Positions 54,224 through 64,000 are shown, counted from the stretch's first letter. The stretch is DNA of 64,000 bases from Halorussus amylolyticus (GCF_004143485.2 NZ_ML974130.1:356917-420916), one strand, 5' to 3'. Notes: generated by a model from the sequence alone, not told the origin. A program made the numbers and translations.

Positions 54224-55327
54224 ATGCTGACGAGACGCGGGTGGGCGGTCGCGGCGGTCGCGGGCGGCGCGCTTCTGCTCGGCGCGCAGTTCGGTGCCCG
54301 GTCGCTCGACGCCGTGGCGGGTCCGGCGCTCGTCGCGCTCGCGGCGGCCTACGTCCAACTCCGACGCGCACCACAGCCCGAGCTTCGGACCCGGACGCCC
54401 GAGTACGGCTTCGCGGGCGAGACCGCGACCGTCTCGCTCGACTTCGACGCCTCCGCGCCGGTCGCCGCCACCGTCCGCTTCCGGGCCGACGACGGACTCG
54501 CGATTCCGGACTCGGAAATCGAGACGACCGTCACCGACGGCTCGCTGGCGTTCGCGGTCGAACTCCGCGAGCGCGGCGTCCGGTCGGTCGGCCCGGTCGA
54601 GGTGGTCGCCGAGGACGTGTTCGGCCTCTGGCGGACGACCTACCGGTACCCCGTCCGGCGCGACCTCGTGGTGTTCCCGGAGATTCACCGACTCCGAGAC
54701 GCGACCGAACTCGCGGCGCTCCGCCGCGAGTTCGGTCTCGGCGGCCGCGACAGATTCGACCAACTCCGCGAGTACGAGCGGGGCGACCCGCTCCGGGACG
54801 TTCACTGGAAGACCAGCGCCAAGCGCGCCGACGCCGACCTCGTGGTGATGGAGTTCGAGGCCGACGAACGACGCGAGCAGGTCGAACTCCTTGCGGAGGC
54901 CGACGGCGGCCGCGCCGACGACGTGGCCGAAGCCGCCGCGAGCGTGGCGGCGTACCTGCTCGAAGCCGGTCTCGCGGTCGGACTGACTACCCCCTCGGGC
55001 CGCGTCGAACCCGGCGTCGGACCCGACCACCGAACCGAAATCCTCGGCCACCTCGCTCGGCTCTCGGCGGGGACGGTCGGCGACCCGCGCCGCGACGACG
55101 CCGACGTGGCGGTGCGCGGACCGGCCGACGCAGATGCGGTTCGAATCACCGTCGGCGACCGGACCGTGACGTTCGCGCAGTTGACCGGCGGGTCGGTGGG
55201 CACGAACGAGACGGTCGCGTCGGGGTCGAACCATCAGTCGGCGAGCGCGGACGCCGGGGCGTCCGCGTTCGCCGACGGCGGGAGTGTCGGGAGACGAATC
55301 GGCGACCGAGGAGGTGGGTCGCGATGA
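54224..55327 (+). CDS. DUF58 domain membrane protein
   Basis: Product of 367 residues. Two N-terminal membrane helices (AVAAVAGGALLLGAQFG, GPALVALAAAYVQL), then a beta domain (FAGETATVSLDFD), and the DUF58 signature REYERGDPLRDVHWKTSAKR at about 185-205. The C-terminal tail is Ala/Ser/Gly-rich with a 10-bp inverted repeat (55246-55267). It is one base after moxR and overlaps the leader of the transglutaminase gene. Confidence 0.92.
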   Translation: MLTRRGWAVAAVAGGALLLGAQFGARSLDAVAGPALVALAAAYVQLRRAPQPELRTRTPEYGFAGETATVSLDFDASAPVAATVRFRADDGLAIPDSEIETTVTDGSLAFAVELRERGVRSVGPVEVVAEDVFGLWRTTYRYPVRRDLVVFPEIHRLRDATELAALRREFGLGGRDRFDQLREYERGDPLRDVHWKTSAKRADADLVVMEFEADERREQVELLAEADGGRADDVAEAAASVAAYLLEAGLAVGLTTPSGRVEPGVGPDHRTEILGHLARLSAGTVGDPRRDDADVAVRGPADADAVRITVGDRTVTFAQLTGGSVGTNETVASGSNHQSASADAGASAFADGGSVGRRIGDRGGGSR

Positions 55328-55346
55328 GCACCGGAGGTGCCCCGCG

Positions 55347-57611
55347 ATGAGCGCCGAGTCCGCGGTCGGCCGCGAACTCGAACTCGGGGACGTGAGCGTA
55401 CCGTACCACTGGCTCGCGGTCGGTTCGACCACCGTGCTGATTGCGACCTACCTGAGCGTGCTGTTTCACGTCACCGACGTGGTGGGCGGGACGACGGCCC
55501 TGCTCGCGCTGGTGGCGGCCACCCTGCTCGCGGGCGCGGGCGTCGCCCGCCACCTTCGAGCCGGACAGGCCGCCGCGCTCGCGGTCGGTTTGCTCGCGGT
55601 CGGCGTCGTCGCGTACTACCTCACGGTGCCGAGCGCGTACCTCGCGACCACGACGGTCCGGAAGGTAGTCGGCGACAACGTCGCCCTGCTGACCGGCCTG
55701 TCGGTCCTCCGGATGACCGAGGTCGGCGCGTGGGCGCTCGGGGTCGCGCCCGGTCTCGTGTTCGGCCCGTGGTATCTCGTCCTCCGGCGGCGCTACGCGC
55801 TCGCGGTCGCCGCGGGCGGGGCCGCGCTCGGCTTCTTCGTGCTGACCGGCGACGCCGGGAGCTTCGTCACGCTCGTCGGGTCGCTCGCGGCCGCGGCCGC
55901 GCTCGGGTTCGGGACGCTCGCGCGCCGGGGCGGCACACCCGCGCAGGTGGACACCATCGCGGTCGTGCTGGTCGCCATGATACTGCTCGCCTCGACGGTC
56001 AGCGTGGTCCCCGGCGGGTCGGCGAGTCCCGTCCTCCCCGGCGGCGGGGGCGGTACCCCGACCGTCGAGGGGAGTCTGGTCAGCAACGACGACCGGGCGA
56101 ACGTCGTCGGGTCGATTCGGCTCTCGCCGAAGGTCCGGTTCACGGTTGAGTCCGACGAGTCGGCGTACTGGCGGGTCGGCGCGTACGACCGCTACGACGG
56201 CGACGGCTGGATTCGGACGGGCGACACGACCGACTACCGTGCCCAGGAGTCGCCGCCGGGCGAGACGACCGAGGTCAGTCAGACCGTCACGGTCGAAGCC
56301 GAGCGCCTCGACGCGATGCCCGCGGCGTGGCGACCGACCCGGCTCACCGACGGCGACCGGAGCAACACCCGAATCACGTCCGCCGGGTCGTTCGACCCGG
56401 TCGGGTCGCTCCGGCAGGGCGAGCGGTACTCGGTCACGAGCAGCGTCCCCGACGCGACCGAACGGGAACTCCAGACCGCCGGAACCGACTACCCCGACGA
56501 AGTCGAGAGCCGATACCTCCAACTCCCCGAGAGCAGTGGCGAGCGAATTCAGGAGCGAACCGACGAAATCACTGCGGACGCCGAGACGCCCTACGAGCAG
56601 GCGGTCGCGGTCGAGGACTGGCTCGAATCCGAGAAGGACTACTCGCTCGATGTCGAGCGCCCGGACGGCGACATCGCCGAGAGCTTCATCTTCGACATGG
56701 AGGCTGGCTACTGCACCTACTACGCCACCGCGATGGTCGCCATGCTCCGGTCGCAGGACGTTCCCGCCCGGTTCGCGGTGGGCTACACCCCCGGCCAGCG
56801 AGTCGCCGAGGACGAGTGGGTGGTCCGGGGGTTAGACTCCCACGCGTGGGTCGAGGCGTACTTCCCCGAAGTGGGGTGGGTCCGGTTCGACCCGACGCCC
56901 GGCGACCCGCGCCAGACGACCGAGAGCGCCGAACTCACGCAGGCCCGCGCCAGCAACGTCTCGGACGTAGACACCGACGAGAGCGAGGGCGGAACGTGGA
57001 CGCCGACCACGACCGAGTCGCCGACCGACGAGGGGGCGACGACGACCGAGACGAACGAGACCAACGAGACGAGTGGCGCGACCGAACCCGAAACGGGCGC
57101 GGAGGGTCCCCGGCGCCAGACCCCCGACGTCCGGGACGGCGTGAACGAGACAGTCGGCGGGTCCGCGACCGACGAGGACGCCACGGCTGCGGGCGCGTCG
57201 GGCGACGGTGGCGGTCTCGGAATCACGGTCGAACCGCCGTCGAGAGAGCAGACCGCGCTCGGCGCGGTCGTCGCGGTCGGACTGGTGGCGGCCGCCCGCC
57301 GGACGGGCGTCATCGCGCGACTTCGCCGCGTCGTGTGGCTTCACTGGCAACCCCGGAGCGACCCCGAAACCGACGTTTCGCAGGCGTTCGACAGATTGGA
57401 ACACGTGCTGAGTCGGGAGCACCGCGAGCGCAGACCCGGCGAGACGCCCCGGGCGTACCTCGGGTCGCTCGCCGACGGGGACGACCGAATCGAGCGAGTC
57501 GGCCGCCTGTACGAGCGGGTCCGATACGCCGGGGAGACCGACGAGCGATTGGCCGACGAAGCGGTTTCGCTCGTCGACGAACTGGTGCGCGAACGCCGCG
57601 GAGCGACGTAG
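55347..57611 (+). CDS. TgpA-like membrane transglutaminase with C-terminal DUF4129
   Basis: From ATG 55347 (MSAESAVGRELELGDVSVPY), 754 residues. Six or so N-terminal membrane segments precede an extracellular part; the transglutaminase-like core has the Cys-His-Asp set in EAGYCTYYATAMVAML, DSHAWVEAYFPEVGW and FDPTPGDP. A Thr/Glu/Asn-rich linker with several NET sequons, a last membrane helix (ALGAVVAVGLVAAARRTGV) and a cytoplasmic DUF4129 domain follow. This is the TgpA layout. With MoxR and DUF58 it probably acts on cell-surface proteins. Confidence 0.92.
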   Translation: MSAESAVGRELELGDVSVPYHWLAVGSTTVLIATYLSVLFHVTDVVGGTTALLALVAATLLAGAGVARHLRAGQAAALAVGLLAVGVVAYYLTVPSAYLATTTVRKVVGDNVALLTGLSVLRMTEVGAWALGVAPGLVFGPWYLVLRRRYALAVAAGGAALGFFVLTGDAGSFVTLVGSLAAAAALGFGTLARRGGTPAQVDTIAVVLVAMILLASTVSVVPGGSASPVLPGGGGGTPTVEGSLVSNDDRANVVGSIRLSPKVRFTVESDESAYWRVGAYDRYDGDGWIRTGDTTDYRAQESPPGETTEVSQTVTVEAERLDAMPAAWRPTRLTDGDRSNTRITSAGSFDPVGSLRQGERYSVTSSVPDATERELQTAGTDYPDEVESRYLQLPESSGERIQERTDEITADAETPYEQAVAVEDWLESEKDYSLDVERPDGDIAESFIFDMEAGYCTYYATAMVAMLRSQDVPARFAVGYTPGQRVAEDEWVVRGLDSHAWVEAYFPEVGWVRFDPTPGDPRQTTESAELTQARASNVSDVDTDESEGGTWTPTTTESPTDEGATTTETNETNETSGATEPETGAEGPRRQTPDVRDGVNETVGGSATDEDATAAGASGDGGGLGITVEPPSREQTALGAVVAVGLVAAARRTGVIARLRRVVWLHWQPRSDPETDVSQAFDRLEHVLSREHRERRPGETPRAYLGSLADGDDRIERVGRLYERVRYAGETDERLADEAVSLVDELVRERRGAT

Positions 57612-57636
57612 TTAGTTGAAAGAGTAGGGGGTTTGA

Positions 57637-58029
<393 letters not shown>

Positions 58030-58109
58030 CCTCGCACACGGTTCGCGTAGATTTTAAGGGGTGAGCAGTGGCGATGTCGCGTTAGCGCCGCTCGCTCGAA
58101 AGTACTCGC

Positions 58110-58475
58110 TCAGAACGGAGCTGCGGGTCCCTCGTCCGCGTCGGCTTCGTCGCCTTCGGAACGCGCCAGTTCGCGCTGCCACGCGTCCAAACCGCCGGCC
58201 ATGCTCTCCACGCGGGCGTCGTCGGGGACGCCCTCGTAGGAGGCGATGAGTCGGGCGGCCTGCACGCTCGATTTGCCGTGCGGACAGACCGTGACGATTC
58301 GGTTCGAGCCGTCGAGTCGCTCGATTTCGGTCGCGAGCGCGTGGAACGGGATGTTCTCGCTGCCGGGGATGTGCCCGCGGTCGAACTGCGCCGCGGGGCG
58401 GATGTCCACGATTCGAACCTCCGAATCCCGGTCGAGCAGTTCGGCGACCTCCTCGGGGGAGATTTCGGCGTCCAT
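58110..58475 (-). CDS. Single-domain rhodanese
   Basis: Product of 121 residues. EISPEEVAELLDRDSEVRIV, DIRPAAQFDRGHIPGSENIP and the active loop TVCPHGKSS with the persulfide Cys define a rhodanese of the PspE/GlpE type. It differs from the two-domain enzymes at 17445-19319. It may pass sulfur to tRNA modification or FeS assembly; the acceptor is unknown. Confidence 0.92.
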   Translation of the reverse strand: MDAEISPEEVAELLDRDSEVRIVDIRPAAQFDRGHIPGSENIPFHALATEIERLDGSNRIVTVCPHGKSSVQAARLIASYEGVPDDARVESMAGGLDAWQRELARSEGDEADADEGPAAPF

Positions 58476-58578
58476 CGAGTCGATGTTGTGTTGCCGGGCG
58501 AATAAGCCCCGCGATGGTCAGACGGCGAAGACAAGCCTCCGACGGTTCCGACCCCGTCCCAACGGTCAATCACAATGC

Positions 58579-58586
58579 TGTTAAAC
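58579..58586 (+). promoter_or_regulatory. TATA-like box of the ferredoxin gene
   Basis: TGTTAAAC is centred 25 bases before ATG 58608, favouring that start over the in-frame ATG at 58575. Confidence 0.55.
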
Positions 58587-58607
58587 CCGTATTCCGTAGC
58601 CCCGAGC

Positions 58608-59183
58608 ATGGTAGAACCACTGGGTCTGGGACTCGGAATTACGATGGTCGTCATCGTGGTTGCCCTTCATTACACGAAGGGCACCGAGTGGCGCACCCCG
58701 GACGACATCTCCCAAGAGGTCCTCGAACGTCGGGCCGCGAGCGTGCCGGAGACGGACTTCCCCGAACCGATGAACCGCTCCATCGGGGGCGGCGGCGCGG
58801 TCGCGGTCGGCGGCGGCGGTGCCGAGGGCGAACTCGCGGGCGACGAGGACGAAGACGAGGGCTTCGACCCCGCCTCCATCGCCGACGACGAGGTCGAGTA
58901 CTTCGAAATCGAGTACGTCAACGAGGGCGAGACCATCGAAGTCGCGAACAACGAGACCCTACTCGACGCGGGCGAGGACGAGGGCTGGGACCTGCCCTAC
59001 GCCTGCCGACAGGGTCAGTGTCTCTCCTGTGGCGGCAAGGTCGCCGACGGTGACGCCCACGAGTACGTCCAGCACAGCAACAACGAGACGCTCGCCGAAG
59101 ACGAAGTCGAGAAGGGGTACATCCTCACCTGCACGGCGTACCCGACCACCGACTTCTCGCTCGAAACCAACGAGACGCCCTGA
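58608..59183 (+). CDS. Membrane-anchored plant-type [2Fe-2S] ferredoxin
   Basis: From ATG 58608, 191 residues. MVEPLGLGLGITMVVIVVAL is a single membrane anchor. A variable Gly- and Asp/Glu-rich linker leads to a ferredoxin fold whose cluster ligands are in YACRQGQCLSCGG (C-x4-C-x2-C) and ILTCTAYP. The negative insertion usual in halophilic ferredoxins is visible. It probably passes electrons to a membrane partner; none is adjacent. Confidence 0.93.
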   Translation: MVEPLGLGLGITMVVIVVALHYTKGTEWRTPDDISQEVLERRAASVPETDFPEPMNRSIGGGGAVAVGGGGAEGELAGDEDEDEGFDPASIADDEVEYFEIEYVNEGETIEVANNETLLDAGEDEGWDLPYACRQGQCLSCGGKVADGDAHEYVQHSNNETLAEDEVEKGYILTCTAYPTTDFSLETNETP

Positions 59184-59253
59184 ATCTTTCCCAGCGCCGC
59201 ACCTCAATTTCAACCCAAAGGATTGAAATCCTAAGAAGTCCTCCAACAGAATA

Positions 59254-60687
59254 GTGGGTACGACGAACTCCGACGACATCACGGAGGGCGGGCTGGCGCG
59301 TCCGCTGTTCCACCTCGCCTGGCCAATCGTCGTCACGCAACTGCTTCAGGTCGCGTACAACGTGGCCGACGCGTTCTGGCTCGGACGCCACTCAGCGGCC
59401 GCGGTGGGCGCGATTAGCCTCGCGTTTCCGCTCATCTTCTTCCTCATCGCGTTCGGCGGGGGGTTCAACGTCGCCGGAAGCACGCTGGTCGCCCAGTACA
59501 TGGGCGCGGACAGCGACGGGTCGGCCGGGAAGGTGGCGGGCCAGACGCTCGGTTTCGTCGTCCTCGTCGGCGTCGTGATGGCCGCCGTCGGGCGTCTGGG
59601 TGCCGGGCCGATGCTGTCGGTGTTCCCGAGCGACCCCGCGACCGCCGCGCGGGTCGTCCCGCTCGCCGAGTCGTATCTCGAAATCTTCTTCCTCGGACTC
59701 CCGTTCATGTTCGGCTTTCTGGCGTTCTCGGCCCTCCTCCGGGGGTACGGCGACACCCGGACGCCGATGCGGGTGATGGCGGTCAGCGTGGCGTTCAACG
59801 TCGTCCTCGACCCCATCCTCATCTTCGGGGTCGGCCCGTTCGAGGGGATGGGCATCGAGGGCGCGGCGATTGCGACGGTCGTCGCGCGCGCCGTCGGAGG
59901 CGTCGCCGGGGTGTACGTGCTGTTCGCCACCGATATCGGACCCGACGTTCGGCCCGAGCACCTCGTGCCCGACCTGAATTACATCCGCGACATCGTCCGC
60001 ATCGGAACTCCGGCGGCGCTCGAACAGTCGGCGGGCGCGCTCGCCATGGTGACGCTCACGGTGATGATTGTCACGTTCGAACCTGAAGTCATCGCGGCGT
60101 ACGGACTCGGCAATCGCCTCATCTCGCTCGTGTTCCTGCCCGCGGTCGGTCTCGGCCGGGCGACCAACACCATGGTCGGCCAGAACCTCGGGGCGGGCAA
60201 CTCCGACCGCGCGGAGCGCGCGGTCAAACTCGCGGCGAAGGCGGGTGCGGGCGTGATGGTCGTCCTCGGCGTCGTCGCCGCGCTCGTCCCCGAACCCATC
60301 GTCTCGGTGTTCATGGCGACCGGCACCGCCGAAGGCGCGACCACGGTCGCGTACGCCAGCGAGTACCTCCGGATTCGAACGGTCGAGTTCGCGTTCATCG
60401 GCGTGTTTCAGGTGTTGGTCGGGGCGTACCGCGGCGCGGGCAACACCAAGACCGCGATGGTGCTCTCGCTCGTCACGCTCTGGATAATCCGCGTCCCGGC
60501 GGTGTACTACCTCGCGTTCGAGACGCCGCTCGGCGCGACCGGTATCTGGGTCGGGGTCGCGCTCGGCCACATCGTGGGCGCAATCGCGGCCGCGGCGTGG
60601 TTCACCCGCGGGACGTGGAAGAGCGCGGTCATCGACCGGGACGCGGGCGACTCGACGGTGGGTGTCGAGACCGTCTCCGAGGACTAG
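59254..60687 (+). CDS. MATE family efflux transporter
   Basis: Product of 477 residues from GTG 59254. About 12 membrane segments in two related halves; LARPLFHLAWPIVVTQLLQV and VADAFWLGRHSAAAVGAISL open the first, IVRIGTPAALEQSAGALAMV the second, as in NorM/DinF-type MATE exporters driven by Na+ or H+. GQNLGAGNSDRAERA marks the inter-half loop. Substrate unknown. Confidence 0.93.
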   Translation: MGTTNSDDITEGGLARPLFHLAWPIVVTQLLQVAYNVADAFWLGRHSAAAVGAISLAFPLIFFLIAFGGGFNVAGSTLVAQYMGADSDGSAGKVAGQTLGFVVLVGVVMAAVGRLGAGPMLSVFPSDPATAARVVPLAESYLEIFFLGLPFMFGFLAFSALLRGYGDTRTPMRVMAVSVAFNVVLDPILIFGVGPFEGMGIEGAAIATVVARAVGGVAGVYVLFATDIGPDVRPEHLVPDLNYIRDIVRIGTPAALEQSAGALAMVTLTVMIVTFEPEVIAAYGLGNRLISLVFLPAVGLGRATNTMVGQNLGAGNSDRAERAVKLAAKAGAGVMVVLGVVAALVPEPIVSVFMATGTAEGATTVAYASEYLRIRTVEFAFIGVFQVLVGAYRGAGNTKTAMVLSLVTLWIIRVPAVYYLAFETPLGATGIWVGVALGHIVGAIAAAAWFTRGTWKSAVIDRDAGDSTVGVETVSED

Positions 60688-61175
60688 TGGTACTGCGGTC
60701 GGGGAGTCGTGATAGCGTCGCCGCTGACTCGATGCCAATCGTGTCGTCGTTCCTCCGAATCGCGGGTGACGAGAACGACACCAATCAGAAATTTCCACAC
60801 GACCACTTTCACTCTACCTAACACCGCACAGCACCGCGACAGCCACACGCCTCCCCAACCGATTCGCTCGCTCCTTCCGGTCGCTCACTCATCCACCGGC
60901 GGACAAACCGCGTCCGCCGAGCCTGCAGTCGCTCCGTTGTCGCTCCTGCAGACCTCGCGCATATTGGGGCGGCCACTTGCGGGCCGCCCCAGCGCGCGCC
61001 GGGGTGACTGCTCGGCCGGTCGGTCGGTTTCGGCGGTCGAGTCGCCGCGAGCCTCGAATCCGGCAGTCCTTCGCCCCGACCACTACCCTGAATACCCTGT
61101 GTTCGGTAGGTCGAATCGAATGACGACTCGACTCACGTCTCGACGCTCACATCTCGCTTTCGGAGGCTCCCAACC
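60688..61175. other. Intergenic region with GC hairpin
   Basis: These 488 bases contain no convincing gene. GGGGCGGCC (60966-60974) and GGCCGCCCC (60982-60990) form a strong hairpin with a seven-base loop. Just upstream CTGCAG occurs twice around GTCGCTCC-type direct repeats (60921-60952). The left part is rich in TCGCTC/GGTCGC strings and could be remains of an old gene or element. The promoter of hyuA should be near its right end, but no clear TATA box is seen. Confidence 0.5.
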
Positions 61176-63227
61176 GTGACCGGACCTCGAATCGGCGTGG
61201 ACGTGGGCGGCACCTTCACCGACGTAACGCTCGTGACCGACGGCGACCTCGTGACCGCGAAGGTCCCCTCGACCGCCGACCAGAGCGAGGGCGTCGTCGC
61301 CGGAATCGCGAAGGCCTGCGACGAGGCCGGGGTCGCGCCCGACGACATCGAGACGTTCACCCACGCGATGACCGTCTCGGTCAACGCGCTGCTCGAACGC
61401 GACGGCGCGACGACCGGCCTCGTCGCGACCGAAGGGTTCGGCGACGTACTCGAAATCGGCCGCCAGACCCGCCCGTCGCTCTACGACCTCGACGCCGAGA
61501 AGCCGCCCGAACTGGTCCCGCGCCGCCGACGCTTCGAGGTCAGCGAGCGCGCTACCTCCGAAGGAATCGAGACGCCCGTGGACCCCGAGGAGGTCCGCGC
61601 CGTCGCGGCCGACCTCAGGGAGGCAGGCGTCGAGAGCGTGGCGGTCGCGTTCCTCCACGCCTACGCCCACCCCGAGAACGAGCGCGCCGCGGCCGAGATT
61701 CTGCGCGACGAACTCGACGTGCCGGTGTCGGCGTCCCACGAGGTGCTGGCGGAGTTCCGCGAGTACGAGCGCACCGCCACCACCGCGGTGGACGCCTACG
61801 TCACGCCGAAAATCGACGCCTACGTCGGGCGACTCGAAGCCCGGGCGGCCGAGATGGGCGTTCCCGAACCCCGAATTATGCAGTCGAACGGCGGTATCGC
61901 CGACGCCCGAACCGTGCGCGAACGCGCGGTCACGACCGTCCTCTCGGGTCCCGCGGCGGGCGTCGTGGGCGCGAGTCGGGCCGCCGCGGACGTTCGCGCA
62001 GACCGCGACCTCGCGGGTCTGGTCACGTTCGACATGGGTGGCACGTCGAGCGACGTGAGCCTCGTCCGGGGCGACCGGGCCGAGCGCACGACCGACACGA
62101 CCATCGACGGGGTGCCGATTCGGGTCCCGATGGTTGACGTTCACACCATCGGCTCCGGCGGCGGGAGCCTCGCTCGAGTGGATTCCGGGGGCGCGCTCCG
62201 CGTCGGTCCCGAGTCGGCGGGCGCGGAACCCGGTCCCGCGTGCTACGGAAAGGGCGGCGAGCGCGCCACCATCACCGACGCGAACGTGGTCCTCGGCTAC
62301 ATCGGCGCGAGCACGGCGCTCGGCGGCGAACTCGAATTGGACGAGACGGCCGCCCGCGACGCGCTCGCCGACCTCGCCGACGAGGCGGGACTCGACTCGG
62401 CGCTCGACGCCGCCCGCGGCGTCTACGACGTGGCGAACGCCAAGATGATTCGGGCCATTCGGTCGGTCACGGTCGAGCGCGGCTACGACCCCCGCGAGTT
62501 CGGACTGGTGGCGTTCGGCGGCGCGGGCGGACTCCACGCGCCCGCGCTCGCCGACGCGCTCGACATCGACGCGGTGGTCGTCCCGGTCGCGGGCGGCGTC
62601 CTCTCGGCGTACGGCCTGCTCGACGCCGACGAACAGCACGACGCGGTCCGGACTCACCTCGTCTCGCTCGCCGACGCCGACACCGCGAAAATCGACGAAA
62701 TTCTGGGCGACCTCCGGGACGAGGTTCTCGCGGACGTGGGGGACGAGAGCGCGGCAGACGCGGCCGCCGCGTCTGCCGCGGGCGACTCCTCGGCCGAAGT
62801 CCGGCGGTCGGCCGACTGCCGGTACGCCGGACAGAGCTTCGAACTCTCGGTCCCGATTTCGGGCGCGTTCGACCCCGACGACGTGCGCGAGAAATTCCAC
62901 GAGGCCCACGACCGCGCCTACGGCTACCGCGTCGATGAGGACGTGGAAGTCGTGAATCTCCGGGCGACCGCCCGCATCGAGCGCGGCGTCGAGGACACCG
63001 CCTACGACGGAGACGGCGAGAGCTATCTCGGGACTCGCGAGGCTCACTTCAGCGGCGAACTCCGCGAGACCGAAGTTCACGACCGCCTCTCGCTCGCCGC
63101 CGGAGCCAGCGTCGAGGGTCCGGCGGTCCTCGAACAGGCCGAGAGCACGACCGTCGTGCCGCCGGGGTGGACGGCGGAAGTGCAGGGAGACGGGACCGTG
63201 GTTCTCCTTCGAGGTGAGGGACAGTGA
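61176..63227 (+). CDS. hyuA: Hydantoinase/5-oxoprolinase subunit A
   Basis: Product of 683 residues from GTG 61176. GVDVGGTFTDVTLV is the phosphate-binding start of the hydantoinase A fold; THAMTVSVNALLERDGATTG, IMQSNGGIADARTV, LSGPAAGVVGAS, DMGGTSSDVSLV and VDVHTIGSGGGSLARVD are the other conserved blocks. It pairs with HyuB to hydrolyse 5-oxoproline, hydantoins or related rings with ATP. GTGA overlap with hyuB indicates one operon. A non-conserved Asp/Ala linker near residue 530 holds an inverted repeat. Confidence 0.95.
   Translation: MTGPRIGVDVGGTFTDVTLVTDGDLVTAKVPSTADQSEGVVAGIAKACDEAGVAPDDIETFTHAMTVSVNALLERDGATTGLVATEGFGDVLEIGRQTRPSLYDLDAEKPPELVPRRRRFEVSERATSEGIETPVDPEEVRAVAADLREAGVESVAVAFLHAYAHPENERAAAEILRDELDVPVSASHEVLAEFREYERTATTAVDAYVTPKIDAYVGRLEARAAEMGVPEPRIMQSNGGIADARTVRERAVTTVLSGPAAGVVGASRAAADVRADRDLAGLVTFDMGGTSSDVSLVRGDRAERTTDTTIDGVPIRVPMVDVHTIGSGGGSLARVDSGGALRVGPESAGAEPGPACYGKGGERATITDANVVLGYIGASTALGGELELDETAARDALADLADEAGLDSALDAARGVYDVANAKMIRAIRSVTVERGYDPREFGLVAFGGAGGLHAPALADALDIDAVVVPVAGGVLSAYGLLDADEQHDAVRTHLVSLADADTAKIDEILGDLRDEVLADVGDESAADAAAASAAGDSSAEVRRSADCRYAGQSFELSVPISGAFDPDDVREKFHEAHDRAYGYRVDEDVEVVNLRATARIERGVEDTAYDGDGESYLGTREAHFSGELRETEVHDRLSLAAGASVEGPAVLEQAESTTVVPPGWTAEVQGDGTVVLLRGEGQ
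62750..62780. repeat. Inverted repeat (14-3-14) in hyuA
   Basis: CGCGGCAGACGCGG (62750-62763), CCG, then its exact reverse complement (62767-62780). It encodes the variable SAADAAAASAAG linker. Confidence 0.88.
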
Positions 63228-64000
63228 CCCGAGAGACGGACGAGACGACCGAGAGCACCGACGCCGACATCGACCCCGTCACGCTCGAAATCCTCCGGAA
63301 TCAGTTGGAGGGCGTGGCCGAGGAGATGGGGCAGGTCCTGATTCGCGGGTCGTACTCGCCCAACATCAAGGAGCGCCAGGACTGCTCGGCCGCGGTGTTC
63401 GACGCCGACGGTCGGATGGTCGCGCAGGCCGAACACATCCCGGTCCACCTCGGCGCGATGCCCGAGGCGGTCGCGGCGATTCGCGATAAGAATCCCGAAC
63501 CGGGCGACGCCTTCGTGCTGAACGACCCCTTCGCGGGCGGCACTCATCTGCCGGACGTGACCATCGTCTCGCCGCTCGCACCCCGAGGGGAAATCGTGGG
63601 CTACGCGGTCACGCGCGCCCACCACGCCGACGTGGGCGGCATGTCGCCGGGGAGCATGCCCGCGGGCGCGACAGAAATCTATCAGGAGGGGATTCGGATT
63701 CCGGGCGTCCGACTCGCGACCGCCGAGGGTCCCAATGACGACGTGCTCGACCTCCTGCTCGCCAACGTCCGGAATCCCGACGAGCGCCGGGCGGACCTCC
63801 GCGCCCAGTTGGCGGCCAACGAGCGCGCCGAGACCCGAATCGGCGAACTGCTCGACGACCACGGTCCGGACCAACTCGCGGCCGCCTTCGACGCGGTCAT
63901 CGGCTACTCTCGAAATCGAATCGAGACCGAACTCGCCGAGGTTCCGGACGGCACGTACCGCGCCGAGGACGTGCTCGAAGGCGACGGCGTGACCGACGAC
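63224..64000 (+). CDS. hyuB: Hydantoinase/5-oxoprolinase subunit B (3' partial)
   Basis: Starts with GTG 63224, overlapping the hyuA stop (GTGA), and runs off the right edge, so only about 259 residues are seen. DIDPVTLEILRNQLEGVAEE, RGSYSPNIKERQDCSAAVFD, DPFAGGTHLPDVTIV and THAHHADVGG-like RAHHADVGGMSPGSMPA are the conserved N-terminal blocks of HyuB, with the His/Asp residues for the active site. It works with HyuA. Confidence 0.95.
   Translation, partial: MTRETDETTESTDADIDPVTLEILRNQLEGVAEEMGQVLIRGSYSPNIKERQDCSAAVFDADGRMVAQAEHIPVHLGAMPEAVAAIRDKNPEPGDAFVLNDPFAGGTHLPDVTIVSPLAPRGEIVGYAVTRAHHADVGGMSPGSMPAGATEIYQEGIRIPGVRLATAEGPNDDVLDLLLANVRNPDERRADLRAQLAANERAETRIGELLDDHGPDQLAAAFDAVIGYSRNRIETELAEVPDGTYRAEDVLEGDGVTDD

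Noticed and set aside
61083-63080. 665-codon minus-strand frame opposite hyuA
   Set aside because: Antisense shadow of a fully conserved HyuA.

Overview
The window is chromosomal DNA of a haloarchaeon (class Halobacteria). Most genes are GC-rich with strongly acidic products. Archaeal marks include aIF1, F420 enzymes, Tat signals with lipobox, and TATA-like boxes 25-30 bases before start codons, the arrangement expected of leaderless transcripts. Bacterial-type uvrB, uvrC and ligA are also usual in this group. I cannot name the genus. No rRNA, tRNA, CRISPR array, insertion sequence or integrase was recognised.

Layout: 1-5500 carries two giant low-complexity genes, one Gln/Asn/Ser/Thr-rich and running in from the left, one built of Glu/Gln/Asn repeats behind a Sec signal. 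A Tat-exported CAP-domain protein and a small two-repeat secreted protein follow. 7.9-10.5 kb is the metX-metY methionine operon. 10.8-20.5 kb holds a mixed set: S66 peptidase, MFS exporter, class V aminotransferase, TraB-like protein, a divergent pair of two-domain sulfurtransferases, a ferritin-like protein and a 53-residue zinc finger. 20.5-28.8 kb has an AT-rich membrane gene, uvrB, an SPFH protein, uvrC and a secreted nuclease with a lamin-tail domain. 29-32 kb has an ABC-2 exporter and a putative regulator/toxin pair. 32-36.7 kb has ligA divergent from an XPD-like helicase. 36.7-40.9 kb is a thiamine ABC importer, thiB-thiP-thiQ. 42-44 kb pairs cofE with an F420-dependent oxidoreductase. 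46.6-48.5 kb is a TetR-MFS operon with a palindromic operator. 48.5-50.8 kb is an AT-rich accessory cassette. 53-57.6 kb is a MoxR-DUF58-transglutaminase operon. aIF1, a rhodanese, a membrane-anchored ferredoxin, a MATE exporter and hyuA-hyuB complete the window.

Three things stand out. (1) The repeat protein at 2653-5469 has a strict Glu/other alternation, ten exact 69-bp (23-residue) units and five exact 174-bp (58-residue) units. With its Gln/Asn-rich neighbour it looks like a salt-adapted, curli-like surface fibre system (inference). (2) Two copies of a structured repeat (19440-19560 and 34148-34269) share flanks but have different, fully base-paired stems, which is covariation typical of a structured RNA. 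(3) Perfect inverted repeats of 28-38 bp lie in frame inside at least nine genes, mostly in variable loops or linkers, with unrelated sequences. This points to a recurrent inverted-duplication process.
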